DNA of 6,970 nucleotides from an uncultured Collinsella sp. Lineage in GTDB: Bacteria > Actinomycetota > Coriobacteriia > Coriobacteriales > Coriobacteriaceae. The position numbers and the translations under genes are program-made. The stretch is taken from the NCBI GenBank assembly GCA_902489515.1, contig CABUAL010000097.1:1-6970 (forward strand), read 5' to 3'. This document shows, one piece after another, positions 1-6,313 of the stretch (position 1 is its first letter; each line of letters begins with the position of its first letter). The notes below the pieces were generated by a model that saw nothing but the letters and a program-made list of their open reading frames with translations, was not told the origin of the DNA and searched no databases.

Positions 1-720
1 GTCGTCGCCGTCATCGCCGGTATCCCCCTAGGTGTGACCCAGGCTCCGACCGGTATCATCGCCCCGCTCGACTTCTCGAGCATCGGTGGCCCCATCGCCG
101 ACGCCGGCGGCGTGCCTGCCATCGTCAAGGTCCTTACCGACCCCGCGCTCCTCGTCATCTCGTTCTCGCTGCTCATGAGTGACTTCTTCGACACCATGGG
201 CACCGCGATGGCCGTGGCCAAGCAGGGCGAGTTCCTCACCGACGACGGCAACGTCGAGAATATCAAGGAGATCCTGATCGTCGACTCCGCCGCCGCTGCT
301 GTGGGCGGTTTCATGGGCGTCTCCTCCATCACCACCTTCGTCGAGTCCACTTCCGGCGCCGCCGACGGTGGCCGCACGGGCCTCACCTCCGTCACCACCG
401 GCGTGCTGTTCATTCTCGCCGCGTTCTTCTCCCCCATCGTCACCATCGTTTCCAGCGCCGCCACCTGCGGTGCTCTGGTCTACGTCGGCTACCTCATGAT
501 GAGCGAAGCCTCCGAGATCGACTGGTCCGACGTGTCGCAGGGTTTCCCGGCGTTCATGATCGTCGCCGGCGTGCCCTTCACCTACTCCATCTCTGCCGGC
601 ATTGGCCTGGGCTTTATCGCCTACGTGATCGTCGCGCTCTTTAAGGGCGAGGCCTCCAAGATCAAGCCGCTCATGTGGATCGCAGCCCTTGCCTTCCTCG
701 TCTACTTCTTCGTGGCGTAA
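1..720 (+). CDS. AzgA-type NCS2 purine (hypoxanthine/guanine) permease, 3' part
   Basis: This is the C-terminal 239 codons of an inner-membrane nucleobase importer; the reading frame is open from base 1, so the start lies outside the window. The visible protein is a run of hydrophobic membrane segments. Family marks of the AzgA/PbuG branch of NCS2 transporters can be read: an IPLGVT segment at the left edge, the SDFFDTMGTAMAV segment, and ESTSGAADGGRTGLTSV, whose Glu belongs to the conserved purine-binding loop of this family. The end has VPFTYSISAGIGLGFIAY and a last hydrophobic helix, ending VYFFVA with TAA at 718-720, so the C-terminus looks complete. Proton-coupled uptake of hypoxanthine, guanine or adenine is known for the family; the exact substrate cannot be told from this fragment. 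It is followed by a strong terminator and appears to be the last gene of its transcript. Confidence 0.9.
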   Translation, partial: VVAVIAGIPLGVTQAPTGIIAPLDFSSIGGPIADAGGVPAIVKVLTDPALLVISFSLLMSDFFDTMGTAMAVAKQGEFLTDDGNVENIKEILIVDSAAAAVGGFMGVSSITTFVESTSGAADGGRTGLTSVTTGVLFILAAFFSPIVTIVSSAATCGALVYVGYLMMSEASEIDWSDVSQGFPAFMIVAGVPFTYSISAGIGLGFIAYVIVALFKGEASKIKPLMWIAALAFLVYFFVA

Positions 721-747
721 CGGCATAGTCTGCTAAAGCAGAACATC

Positions 748-788
748 AAGGCGCGGAGTCGCATCGAGCGGCTCCGCGCCTTTCTTTT
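748..788 (+). terminator. Intrinsic terminator of the purine permease gene
   Basis: A perfect 11-bp stem, AAGGCGCGGAG (748-758) with CTCCGCGCCTT (772-782), closes a 13-base loop and is followed by TTTCTTTT. It lies 28 bases after the permease stop codon. A smaller 5-bp hairpin, TCTGC-TAAA-GCAGA (729-742), sits between the stop codon and the terminator and has no clear role. Confidence 0.9.
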
Positions 789-857
789 AGCGTCTGCCCC
801 CGCGCCAGCGTGCGACAATTGAGGCTGTCAATATCACAACACCGAGAGAAGCCTGCC

Positions 858-1523
858 TTGGAAGCGCATCATAAGCAGATAACCGTTTATTCAGAGTGTG
901 TGGAAGGCGCGCCCGTCATCTACCTTCCCGTGGTTATGGGCGACGGTAGTGAAGTCTACGAGCGCTGCCGAGAGCTCGACTGCCCGCCCTTCACCCTTGC
1001 CGCCATTGGAGGACTCGATTGGAATCGCGAGCTGAGCCCCTGGGAATGCGACGGAACTATACGAGATGCCGAGCCCTTTGGCGGACAGGCTGCTGGTTTT
1101 CTTGACGAGTTGTTGAAGCAGATAATCCCCCAGGCCGAATCATCGCTCCCGCAACCGCCCACCTGGCGCGGCATTGCCGGCTACTCGTTGGCGGGTCTTT
1201 TTTCACTGTGGGCACTTTGGCAAACAGATGTCTTTGAGCGCGCGGCAAGTGCATCGGGGTCGCTGTGGTTCCCCGGCTTTATCGACTACGCGCGCGAGCG
1301 CACGATGACAGCCACGCCCGACGCCGCCTATCTGTCGCTCGGTAAAAAGGAAACCAAGACGCCCAACCGCATGATGCGGCACGTACTCGACGATACGCGT
1401 GCGATGGAAGAGCTGTTTATCGAGCGTGACATTCCAACAACGCTGGAGCTCAACCCCGGCAATCACTTTGCCCAAACTGACCTGCGCATGGCGCGCGGCA
1501 TCCACTGGATACTGACGCATTAA
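858..1523 (+). CDS. Alpha/beta hydrolase (putative esterase, COG2819-like)
   Basis: A 221-residue cytoplasmic alpha/beta-fold hydrolase; there is no signal peptide or membrane segment. The nucleophile elbow GYSLAG has the GxSxG pattern with Ser110. The C-terminal ELNPGNHF supplies the catalytic His203, and the segment SLGKKETKTPN (about 160-170) sits where the family carries its acid residue, probably Glu165. This arrangement matches the enterochelin-esterase-like group (PF00756), but substrates in that group vary and none can be named here. I chose TTG at 858 because GAGAGAAG (844-851) lies 6 bases before it. The frame is open upstream to a GTG at 810 (237 residues), but that start and TTG 819 have no ribosome binding site. 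The gene stands alone between two terminators. Its use of ATA, AGA, CGA and TCA codons looks a little looser than that of the permease before it. Confidence 0.85.
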   Translation: MEAHHKQITVYSECVEGAPVIYLPVVMGDGSEVYERCRELDCPPFTLAAIGGLDWNRELSPWECDGTIRDAEPFGGQAAGFLDELLKQIIPQAESSLPQPPTWRGIAGYSLAGLFSLWALWQTDVFERAASASGSLWFPGFIDYARERTMTATPDAAYLSLGKKETKTPNRMMRHVLDDTRAMEELFIERDIPTTLELNPGNHFAQTDLRMARGIHWILTH

Positions 1524-1566
1524 AAATGGCGTCCACGCGTACATACGCATGGACGCCATTTTTAAT
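1519..1566. terminator. Long bidirectional terminator between convergent genes
   Basis: A near-perfect inverted repeat: 17 bp of stem (1519-1535 with 1550-1566), one C/A mismatch, then 4 bp more (1537-1540 with 1545-1548) around the loop ACAT. The stem is A-rich on the left and T-rich on the right, so transcripts in either direction end in a GC-rich hairpin followed by a U-tract. The TAA stop of the hydrolase (1521-1523) lies inside the left arm. The minus-strand uracil permease ends at 1584, 17 bases away, so one hairpin can serve both genes. Confidence 0.9.
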
Positions 1567-1583
1567 TTGGCTGAACGCAGCTG

Positions 1584-2918
1584 CTATTCAGCAGTCTCCT
1601 CAAGCTCGGAAGTATCGAACTCAAAGTCATTGCCGGGCAGGATAGCGTTGAGCACAATTCCCACCAGCGAGCCCACGGCAAGGCCCGAAAGCGAAATCGT
1701 CACGCCGCCCAGCTCCAGCACGATGGCACCGGCGGTACTGTAGGCAATGCCGAGCGAAAGCACGAGCACCAGAGCCGCCACCAGCACGTTGCGGTTGTTC
1801 TGGAAATCAACCTGATTCTCGATGAGGTTACGCACGCCAACGGCGCTGATCATGCCGTAGAGCACGAGTGACACACCGCCGATAACGCACGCCGGCATAG
1901 CAGCGATCACAGCAGCAAACTTGGGGCAGAACGAAAGCACGATGGCACAGCACGCGGCAATGCGAATCACGCGCGGGTCGAACACGCGCGTCAGGGCAAG
2001 CACGCCGGTGTTCTCGCCATACGTCGTATTGGCCGGAGCGCCAAAGAGCGACGCCAAGATGGTCGCCAGGCCATCGCCGAGCAGGGTACGGTGCAGACCG
2101 GGATCGGCAATGTAATTGCGTTCGCAGGTAGAGCCAATGGCGGAGATATCGCCAATGTGCTCAATCATGGTCGCAAAGGCCAGCGGCATGATGGTGATGA
2201 TAGCCGTCGTGGCAAGACCGCTATCGAACTGCGGGCCAAAGAGCGCAAACACGGTGTTGTCCCACACGATGGGCAGACCGACCCACGGAGCGGCGGCAAC
2301 GCCCGAAAAATCAACCTCGCCCAGCACCGCCGCGACGGCATAGCTCACCACAACGCCCAGCAAAATCGGCACGATCTTGACCATGCCGCGGCCCCAGATG
2401 TTGCAGATGACGATCACGGCCACAGCGATAACGGCGACAAGCCAGTTGGTCTGGCAGTTGGCAATGGCAGAGCTCGCCAGGATCAGGCCGATGGAAATGA
2501 CGATGGGACCGGTCACCACCGGCGGAAAGAAGCGCATGACACGCTTGGCGCCAAATGCGCGGAACAGCGCCGCCAGCACCGGATAGAGCAGGCCGGCGCA
2601 GGCAACGCCCAGGCAAGCGTAAGGCAAAAGCTCGGCCTCGCCGTTGGGTGCAATGGCGGCATAACCCGCGATAAAGGCAAACGACGAGCCCAGAAACGCG
2701 GGCACCTTACCGCGCGATAGAAAATGAAACAGCAGCGTGCCGATGCCGGCGAACAGAAGCGTCGCCGAAACGGAAAGGCCGGTGAGCACAGGCACGAGCA
2801 CCGTGGCTCCGAACATCGCAAACATGTGTTGCAAACCCAACACAAACATGCGCGGGCGGCCGAGCGACGATGCATCGTAGATGGCATCGGTGACGGCGGG
2901 CGTCGAGGATTGGGACAT
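1584..2918 (-). CDS. uraA: UraA-type uracil permease (NCS2 family)
   Basis: A 444-residue integral membrane nucleobase:cation symporter, close to the usual length for the family. It is rich in hydrophobic helices throughout. UraA signatures are LQHMFAMFGATVLVP (about 29-43), VPAFLGSSFAFI (72-83), a helix-8 MIEHIGD with Glu253, and NTTYGENTGVLALT (297-310) with Glu302. By family comparison the last two match the uracil-contacting Glu241 and Glu290 of E. coli UraA. The C-terminus is short, acidic and probably cytosolic (DFEFDTSELEETAE). The ATG at 2918 follows AAAGGA (2929-2924) by 5 bases. Role: proton-driven uracil import feeding pyrimidine salvage. It lies downstream of the MetE-like gene on the same strand, with a 123-base gap that may hold its own promoter. 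I see no PyrR-type attenuator or riboswitch in that gap. Confidence 0.93.
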   Translation of the reverse strand: MSQSSTPAVTDAIYDASSLGRPRMFVLGLQHMFAMFGATVLVPVLTGLSVSATLLFAGIGTLLFHFLSRGKVPAFLGSSFAFIAGYAAIAPNGEAELLPYACLGVACAGLLYPVLAALFRAFGAKRVMRFFPPVVTGPIVISIGLILASSAIANCQTNWLVAVIAVAVIVICNIWGRGMVKIVPILLGVVVSYAVAAVLGEVDFSGVAAAPWVGLPIVWDNTVFALFGPQFDSGLATTAIITIMPLAFATMIEHIGDISAIGSTCERNYIADPGLHRTLLGDGLATILASLFGAPANTTYGENTGVLALTRVFDPRVIRIAACCAIVLSFCPKFAAVIAAMPACVIGGVSLVLYGMISAVGVRNLIENQVDFQNNRNVLVAALVLVLSLGIAYSTAGAIVLELGGVTISLSGLAVGSLVGIVLNAILPGNDFEFDTSELEETAE

Positions 2919-2988
2919 GGAAGTCCTTTCATGATGGAAGGGCGATCAGGCATATCGGATAACCTGCCCGAACGATACGATCCGAACC

Positions 2989-2994
2989 ATTGTA
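2989..2994 (-). promoter_or_regulatory. Possible -10 element for the uracil permease gene
   Basis: On the minus strand the gap 2919-3041 contains TACAAT, 5 of 6 to the -10 consensus, about 70 bases before the permease start. No good -35 hexamer stands 16-18 bases upstream (the sequence there reads around GTGCGA/CGTGCG), so the call rests on one hexamer. A 5-bp inverted repeat CGGAT/ATCCG (2956-2960 with 2980-2984) lies in the inferred leader but is too weak to call a terminator for the preceding gene. Confidence 0.3.
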
Positions 2995-3041
2995 CGTGAT
3001 ACGCCATGTCTCGCACGCGCCGTCACCTGCAAACGGTAGCG

Positions 3042-4175
3042 TTACTTCCAAACGCGCTCGGCAATGCGCTTGACCAGCGCGATCTTTGCCCACTGTTCGT
3101 CCTCGGTCAGTTTGTTGCCAATCTCACAGCTGGCAAAGCCGCACTGGGGCGACAGGTACAGGTTCTCGAGCGGCACATACTTTGCGGCCTCGTGGATACG
3201 TTCGACGATGGCATCCTCGTCCTCGAGCTCAGCGGCCTTGGTGGTCACCAGGCCCAGCACGACCTTCTTGCCGGGAGCAGCATACTTGAGCGGCTCAAAG
3301 CCACCGGCGCGCGGCGTATCGAACTCAAGGTAGAACGCGTCGACATCCTCGTGCGCAAACAGGTACGGTGCAATGGGATCGTAACCACCCTCGAAGGCAT
3401 ACGTGGAGTGATAGTTGCCGCGGCACACGTGCGTATTGATAACCAGATCGTCGGGCTTGCCCGCGATGGCAGCATTGTTGAGCGCCACGCCCAGCTCGCT
3501 CACCTTTTGCAGGTCAACCGGACTCATGCCGGTCTTGGACACAAAGTCGGTATCGCAATAGATGCCCCAGGTGCAGTCATCAAATTGGATGTTGCGGCAG
3601 CCCGCGGCATACAGGTCGGCAATCACGGTGCGGTATGCTGCGGCAATGGCATCGGCGAGCTCTTCGTCGGTCTTATAGACGGCACGCAGGCTCTCCTGCT
3701 GGCCATCACAGCGGTCGAGTGTGACTTCGGAGAACGTCTGGATCGGCGCCGGAATGGTCTGGCGCGCGATCTGGCCCTCACCCTCGAGCGACTTGACAAA
3801 TTTGAAGTGCTCGACGAACGGATGGTTCTCGCCGCTAATGGGACCGGTTACCGCGGCGGTGTCGGCGGCAGTCTCCTCATCGTGAAACATGTAGCCCGTG
3901 CGCGAGGCGCGGCGCTCAATGCCGTTGAGTCCCCACATAAAATCGAGGTGCCAGTAGCTGCGGCGGAACTCGCCATCGGTAATCACCTGCAGGCCGGCAG
4001 CCTTCTGCTTGGCCACTAAGTCGCGGATGGCCTCGTCCTCGACGGCCTTAAGGCCGGAAGCGTCGAGTTTACCCGCGACATAGGCGGCACGGGCATCCTT
4101 TACAGCCTGCGGACGAAGAAAACTGCCGACGATATCGGCGCGAAACGGCGCGTTCGGTTGAATCGAAGTGCTCAT
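3042..4175 (-). CDS. MetE-like cobalamin-independent methionine synthase family protein (catalytic domain only)
   Basis: A 377-residue protein matching only the zinc-binding C-terminal catalytic barrel of MetE, the same short form as Bacillus YxjG/YxjH; full MetE has about 750 residues and an extra N-terminal barrel. All four expected zinc ligands can be read: His249 and Cys251 in INTHVCRGN, Glu284 in FYLEFDTPRAGG, and Cys345 in LSPQCGFAS. The N-terminal FRADIVGSFLRP and TDGEFRRSYWH are typical of the short family. Expected chemistry is methyl transfer to the thiol of homocysteine or a related thiol; the methyl donor of short MetE proteins is often not folate-polyglutamate and is unknown here. 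I chose ATG 4175 because AAGGGAG (4188-4182) precedes it by 6 bases; an in-frame ATG at 4193 would overlap that ribosome binding site. A LysR gene lies just upstream on the same strand with a LysR-type box between them. Confidence 0.9.
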   Translation of the reverse strand: MSTSIQPNAPFRADIVGSFLRPQAVKDARAAYVAGKLDASGLKAVEDEAIRDLVAKQKAAGLQVITDGEFRRSYWHLDFMWGLNGIERRASRTGYMFHDEETAADTAAVTGPISGENHPFVEHFKFVKSLEGEGQIARQTIPAPIQTFSEVTLDRCDGQQESLRAVYKTDEELADAIAAAYRTVIADLYAAGCRNIQFDDCTWGIYCDTDFVSKTGMSPVDLQKVSELGVALNNAAIAGKPDDLVINTHVCRGNYHSTYAFEGGYDPIAPYLFAHEDVDAFYLEFDTPRAGGFEPLKYAAPGKKVVLGLVTTKAAELEDEDAIVERIHEAAKYVPLENLYLSPQCGFASCEIGNKLTEDEQWAKIALVKRIAERVWK

Positions 4176-4213
4176 AGATATCTCCCTTTGCATCGGTTGC
4201 TTTACTGGGACAG

Positions 4214-4242
4214 AGTATGAGCGCTCATATGGTCATCGTAAA
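4214..4242 (-). promoter_or_regulatory. Candidate promoter of the MetE-like gene
   Basis: On the minus strand TTTACG (4242-4237) and CATACT (4219-4214) stand 17 bases apart; each matches the sigma-70 consensus at 4 of 6 positions, as is common for activator-dependent promoters. The start would be near 4207, giving a leader of about 31 bases. A 14-bp perfect palindrome, TATGAGCGCTCATA (4216-4229), covers most of the -10 element and part of the spacer. The A+T-rich segment just upstream holds other possible hexamers (TATATT), so the exact promoter is uncertain. Confidence 0.4.
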
Positions 4243-4262
4243 ATATACGTTTATAACAGTTT

Positions 4263-4283
4263 GATATAGATGCTTCCTATATC
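4263..4283 (-). promoter_or_regulatory. LysR-type operator upstream of the MetE-like gene
   Basis: A perfect interrupted palindrome, GATATAG-N7-CTATATC: arms at 4263-4269 and 4277-4283, spacer 4270-4276. It contains the T-N11-A core (TAG-N7-CTA) typical of LysR recognition sites. Its centre, 4273, is about 66 bases upstream of the start site I infer for the MetE-like gene, which is the classic position for a LysR activator site. A second, weaker dyad, CGTA-N5-TACG (4237-4249), is centred near -36, where an activation site would be. That the neighbouring LysR protein binds here is an inference. Confidence 0.65.
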
Positions 4284-4330
4284 AGTCTGGACTGTCATAA
4301 AGAGACTTGAACCGTGCGGAGCACAGCAGC

Positions 4331-5227
4331 CTAGATATGCTGACGAATCGCGTCGATATAGGCCCGACCGTAGCGCGTGAGCGTCGTGTTCTTGCGCGTG
4401 ATGATGCCAATCTCCATGTACTCGTCCACGTCGAGCGGAATCGAGATAATGCCGGGGCCGTTGAGCTCGTGGCTGATCACGCCCGAGCATACCGTGTAGC
4501 CGTTGAGGCCCATGGCCAAATTGAACAACGTCGCACGATCGCGCACGCGGATATTTTTGCGACGCTCGAACGTCGAGGTCAGCTCCTCGGAATAGTAAAA
4601 CGAGTTGTAGCTGCCCTGCTCGTAGGACAGGAACGGGTAGTCTTCCAGATCCTCGAGCGTCACGCTGGAGCGGCCCGCCAGCGGATGGTCGGCGCAGACG
4701 AAGACATGCGGCGTGGCGCAGAAGAGCCCTTCGAACACGAGCTCGTTGGCGGCAAGCATGCGCTCGATGACCTCGCGATTGTGCTCCGACAGATACAGGA
4801 TGCCGAGTTCGCTTTTCATATGCGCGACATCCTCGATAATTTCGTGGGTCTGCTCCTCGCGCAGGGTAAAGTCGTAGCGCGCGGCATCGAACTCGCGGAT
4901 CACATCGACAAACGCATTAACGGCAAAGGAATAATGCTGGCAGCTCACACTAAAGTGCGGCACCTGCTCGGACGTGCCTTTGTACTTGCCCTCGAGCAGG
5001 TCGGCCTGGTCGAGCACCTGGCGCGCGTAGCCCAAGAAGGTCTCGCCTTCCTCGGACACAATGACGCCCTTGTTGGTGCGCTCAAAGATATGCACACCCA
5101 TCTCGTTTTCGAGATCGCGAATCGACGCGGTAATCGAGGGCTGCGACACAAAGAGCCGGCGCGAGGCCTCGGTGATGCTACCGCATTCGGCAACCTTAAC
5201 AACATATCTGAGCTGCTGAAGCTTCAT
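4331..5227 (-). CDS. LysR-family transcriptional regulator
   Basis: A 298-residue LysR-type regulator of normal length. The N-terminal winged helix-turn-helix is clear: MKLQQLRYVVKVAECGSITEASRRLFVSQPSITASIRDLE, with the recognition helix around residues 28-40, then the wing GVHIFERTNKGVIVSEEGETFL. From about residue 90 the periplasmic-binding-protein-like effector domain follows (HFSVSCQHYSFAVNAFVDVI and on); its ligand cannot be read from sequence. ATG 5227 is preceded by AGGGAG (5239-5234), which overlaps the stop codon of the HAD gene. The two genes are only 10 bases apart and are very likely co-transcribed. The frame stays open upstream to 5434, but that extension lies inside the HAD gene. 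The nearest downstream gene is the MetE-like methyltransferase, with a LysR-type box in front of it, so control of that gene is the best guess. No clear terminator follows the stop codon at 4331. Confidence 0.92.
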   Translation of the reverse strand: MKLQQLRYVVKVAECGSITEASRRLFVSQPSITASIRDLENEMGVHIFERTNKGVIVSEEGETFLGYARQVLDQADLLEGKYKGTSEQVPHFSVSCQHYSFAVNAFVDVIREFDAARYDFTLREEQTHEIIEDVAHMKSELGILYLSEHNREVIERMLAANELVFEGLFCATPHVFVCADHPLAGRSSVTLEDLEDYPFLSYEQGSYNSFYYSEELTSTFERRKNIRVRDRATLFNLAMGLNGYTVCSGVISHELNGPGIISIPLDVDEYMEIGIITRKNTTLTRYGRAYIDAIRQHI

Positions 5228-5237
5228 AGCCTTCTCC

Positions 5238-6146
5238 CTAGACGTTCGTGACGCCAAAACCTGCCGCGTCCATTTGACGCATAAACGACGGCATCTCCCC
5301 CGTCGCGGCGCAGGCGGCAATCTGATGCAGAGCCCCGGCAACCGCATCATCTGCCGCAGCGCCAATATGCCAGCGTGCGGCAGCCGTGACGGCCTCGTTG
5401 GCATTGGCGACTGCAACGGAGTTAGGAACGGCATCGATCATGGGCAAATCGTTATCAGAATCGCCGAATACGGCCACCTCGTCGGGCGTCAGGCCCAAAG
5501 CGCGCGCCAGCTCCAGCGCAGCGCAGCCCTTGTCCCAACCAGCCGGAAGGATGTCGAACAGGCGCACTCGGTTGTTGGGAAACACAAGCGAGAGTTCCGG
5601 CACCTCAGCGGCAACGCGCTCACGTAGCTCCGCGAGCTCCTCACGCGAACGGGCACTCCAGATATTCGCCTTAAACACCGACGCGTCATCGACGACGGGA
5701 CGACATGGGGCCTCTTCGCCTTTGAGCCACGCGTTGCCGCCCGACTCCATGGCGCGACGAACGCGCTCGGGGTCACTCGTCACACAATGGGCATCGTTGC
5801 CCCAAAAGTCATCGCCCAGGCTGTAGACTTTTAGAAATGTATCGTCGGTCTCTTGCTCCAGATAGTCGGCCAAACGCATCAGAGCATCGTTGTCGATTGC
5901 GCGCGAGGCGACTACTTCGCCGTCAACAAACATCACCTGGCCGTTACAGAACGCACCGGTCGAATAACACCCGGAACGGTTTTTGAACATCCAGCCCATC
6001 GCGGACGGCTGACGACCCGAAACCGGCCCAAAGTGCAAACCCGCCGCCTGCATGGCATGAATACCCTCAATGGTGTAGTCGCTGGCGCCGTCATGCCCGG
6101 CTGGAATCAGCGTATCGTCCATATCGGTCAGCACAAGTTTGATCAT
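5238..6146 (-). CDS. Cof-type HAD-superfamily phosphatase (subfamily IIB)
   Basis: A 302-residue soluble haloacid-dehalogenase-type hydrolase. All four motifs are present: I, DMDDT (8-12) with nucleophile Asp8 and acid Asp10; II, Ser43 in GPVSGRQ; III, Lys206 in GWDKGCAALEL; IV, GDSDNDLPMID (228-238), which binds magnesium. The large insert between motifs II and III is the C2B cap of the Cof/YidA group. These enzymes dephosphorylate sugar phosphates, flavin or pyridoxal phosphates and similar small molecules; the substrate here is not predictable. The ATG at 6146 follows GAGG (6157-6154) by 7 bases. It is the first gene of the minus-strand block, with a good -10 hexamer upstream, and is followed after 10 bases by the LysR regulator. 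The C-terminal tail past motif IV is longer than the fold needs (about 285-302) and unremarkable. Confidence 0.92.
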   Translation of the reverse strand: MIKLVLTDMDDTLIPAGHDGASDYTIEGIHAMQAAGLHFGPVSGRQPSAMGWMFKNRSGCYSTGAFCNGQVMFVDGEVVASRAIDNDALMRLADYLEQETDDTFLKVYSLGDDFWGNDAHCVTSDPERVRRAMESGGNAWLKGEEAPCRPVVDDASVFKANIWSARSREELAELRERVAAEVPELSLVFPNNRVRLFDILPAGWDKGCAALELARALGLTPDEVAVFGDSDNDLPMIDAVPNSVAVANANEAVTAAARWHIGAAADDAVAGALHQIAACAATGEMPSFMRQMDAAGFGVTNV

Positions 6147-6177
6147 AGAGTCCCCTCGGTCATTCTTAATCCCATCT

Positions 6178-6183
6178 ATTGTA
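6178..6183 (-). promoter_or_regulatory. -10 element of the HAD-LysR operon
   Basis: On the minus strand TACAAT matches the -10 consensus at 5 of 6 positions, 31 bases before the HAD start codon. The -35 region at 16-18 bases upstream falls inside the left arm of the 102-bp inverted repeat and reads around CTGTCC, a poor match. The leader would be about 25 bases. Confidence 0.5.
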
Positions 6184-6186
6184 CCG

Positions 6187-6288
6187 ACCTGCCAAAAAGG
6201 GACAGGTTTATTTCGGCAGGTTTCATCTGGGAAAACGCAAAGTCCCAGTTGTTACCTGCCAAAATAAACCTGTCCCTTTTTGGCAGGT
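6187..6288. repeat. 102-bp REPIN/MITE-like inverted repeat
   Basis: Two 35-base arms (6187-6221 and 6254-6288) are reverse complements at 34 of 35 positions; the single difference is C6214. Each arm also starts with ACCTGCC and ends with GGCAGGT, so each can fold alone. The 32-base middle holds a further hairpin, CTGGGA (6227-6232) with TCCCAG (6243-6248). This nested design and total size fit a REPIN, a pair of inverted REP-like units of the kind moved by RAYT (IS200-like) transposases. The core GGGACAGGTTTATTT resembles repeats I recall near such transposases in several phyla. No transposase is in the window. It sits between two divergent promoter regions and could also act as a terminator or insulator. 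Confidence 0.75.
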
Positions 6289-6292
6289 GCGC

Positions 6293-6298
6293 TAGTAT
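6293..6298 (+). promoter_or_regulatory. Possible -10 element for the thiM transcript
   Basis: TAGTAT (4 of 6 to consensus) lies 4 bases past the right arm of the inverted repeat; a start near 6305 would be just ahead of the riboswitch at 6314. The -35 region must fall within the repeat arm, where I see no good hexamer at 16-18 bases; TTGGCA (6280-6285) is well formed but too close. Confidence 0.35.
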
Positions 6299-6313
6299 AG
6301 GGAACAACAGATT

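Noticed and set aside
28..726. Long minus-strand open frame opposite the purine permease
   Set aside because: Its product is a hydrophilic Gly/Asp/His/Glu/Arg-rich string with no family resemblance, as expected antisense to a GC-rich membrane protein gene that is clearly real.
2091..2720. 209-codon plus-strand open frame opposite the uracil permease
   Set aside because: The product is rich in Arg, Asp, His and Asn with no domain; it is a shadow of the permease.
2919..3041. Riboswitch or PyrR attenuator ahead of the uracil permease
   Set aside because: Only a weak 5-bp inverted repeat is present; no purine or PreQ aptamer blocks, no PyrR-binding loop motif and no U-tract terminator were seen.
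3006..4019. 337-codon plus-strand open frame opposite the MetE-like gene
   Set aside because: The minus strand encodes a protein with all family motifs and zinc ligands; the plus-strand frame has no recognisable motif and no good ribosome binding site.
4176..4193. Upstream ATG adding six residues to the MetE-like protein
   Set aside because: Those codons contain the AAGGGAG ribosome binding site of the ATG at 4175.
4284..4330. Terminator after the LysR gene
   Set aside because: Only a 4-bp GTGC-TCC-GCAC hairpin and a loose 5-bp AGTCT/AGACT pair occur, without a proper U-tract, so I did not call one.
4307..5251. 314-codon plus-strand open frame opposite the LysR gene
   Set aside because: It is an antisense reading of a well-conserved LysR regulator and looks like nothing known.
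5228..5434. N-terminal extension of the LysR reading frame by 69 codons
   Set aside because: LysR proteins begin at the MKLQQLRYVV segment, which has its own ribosome binding site; the extension overlaps the HAD gene and has no family match.
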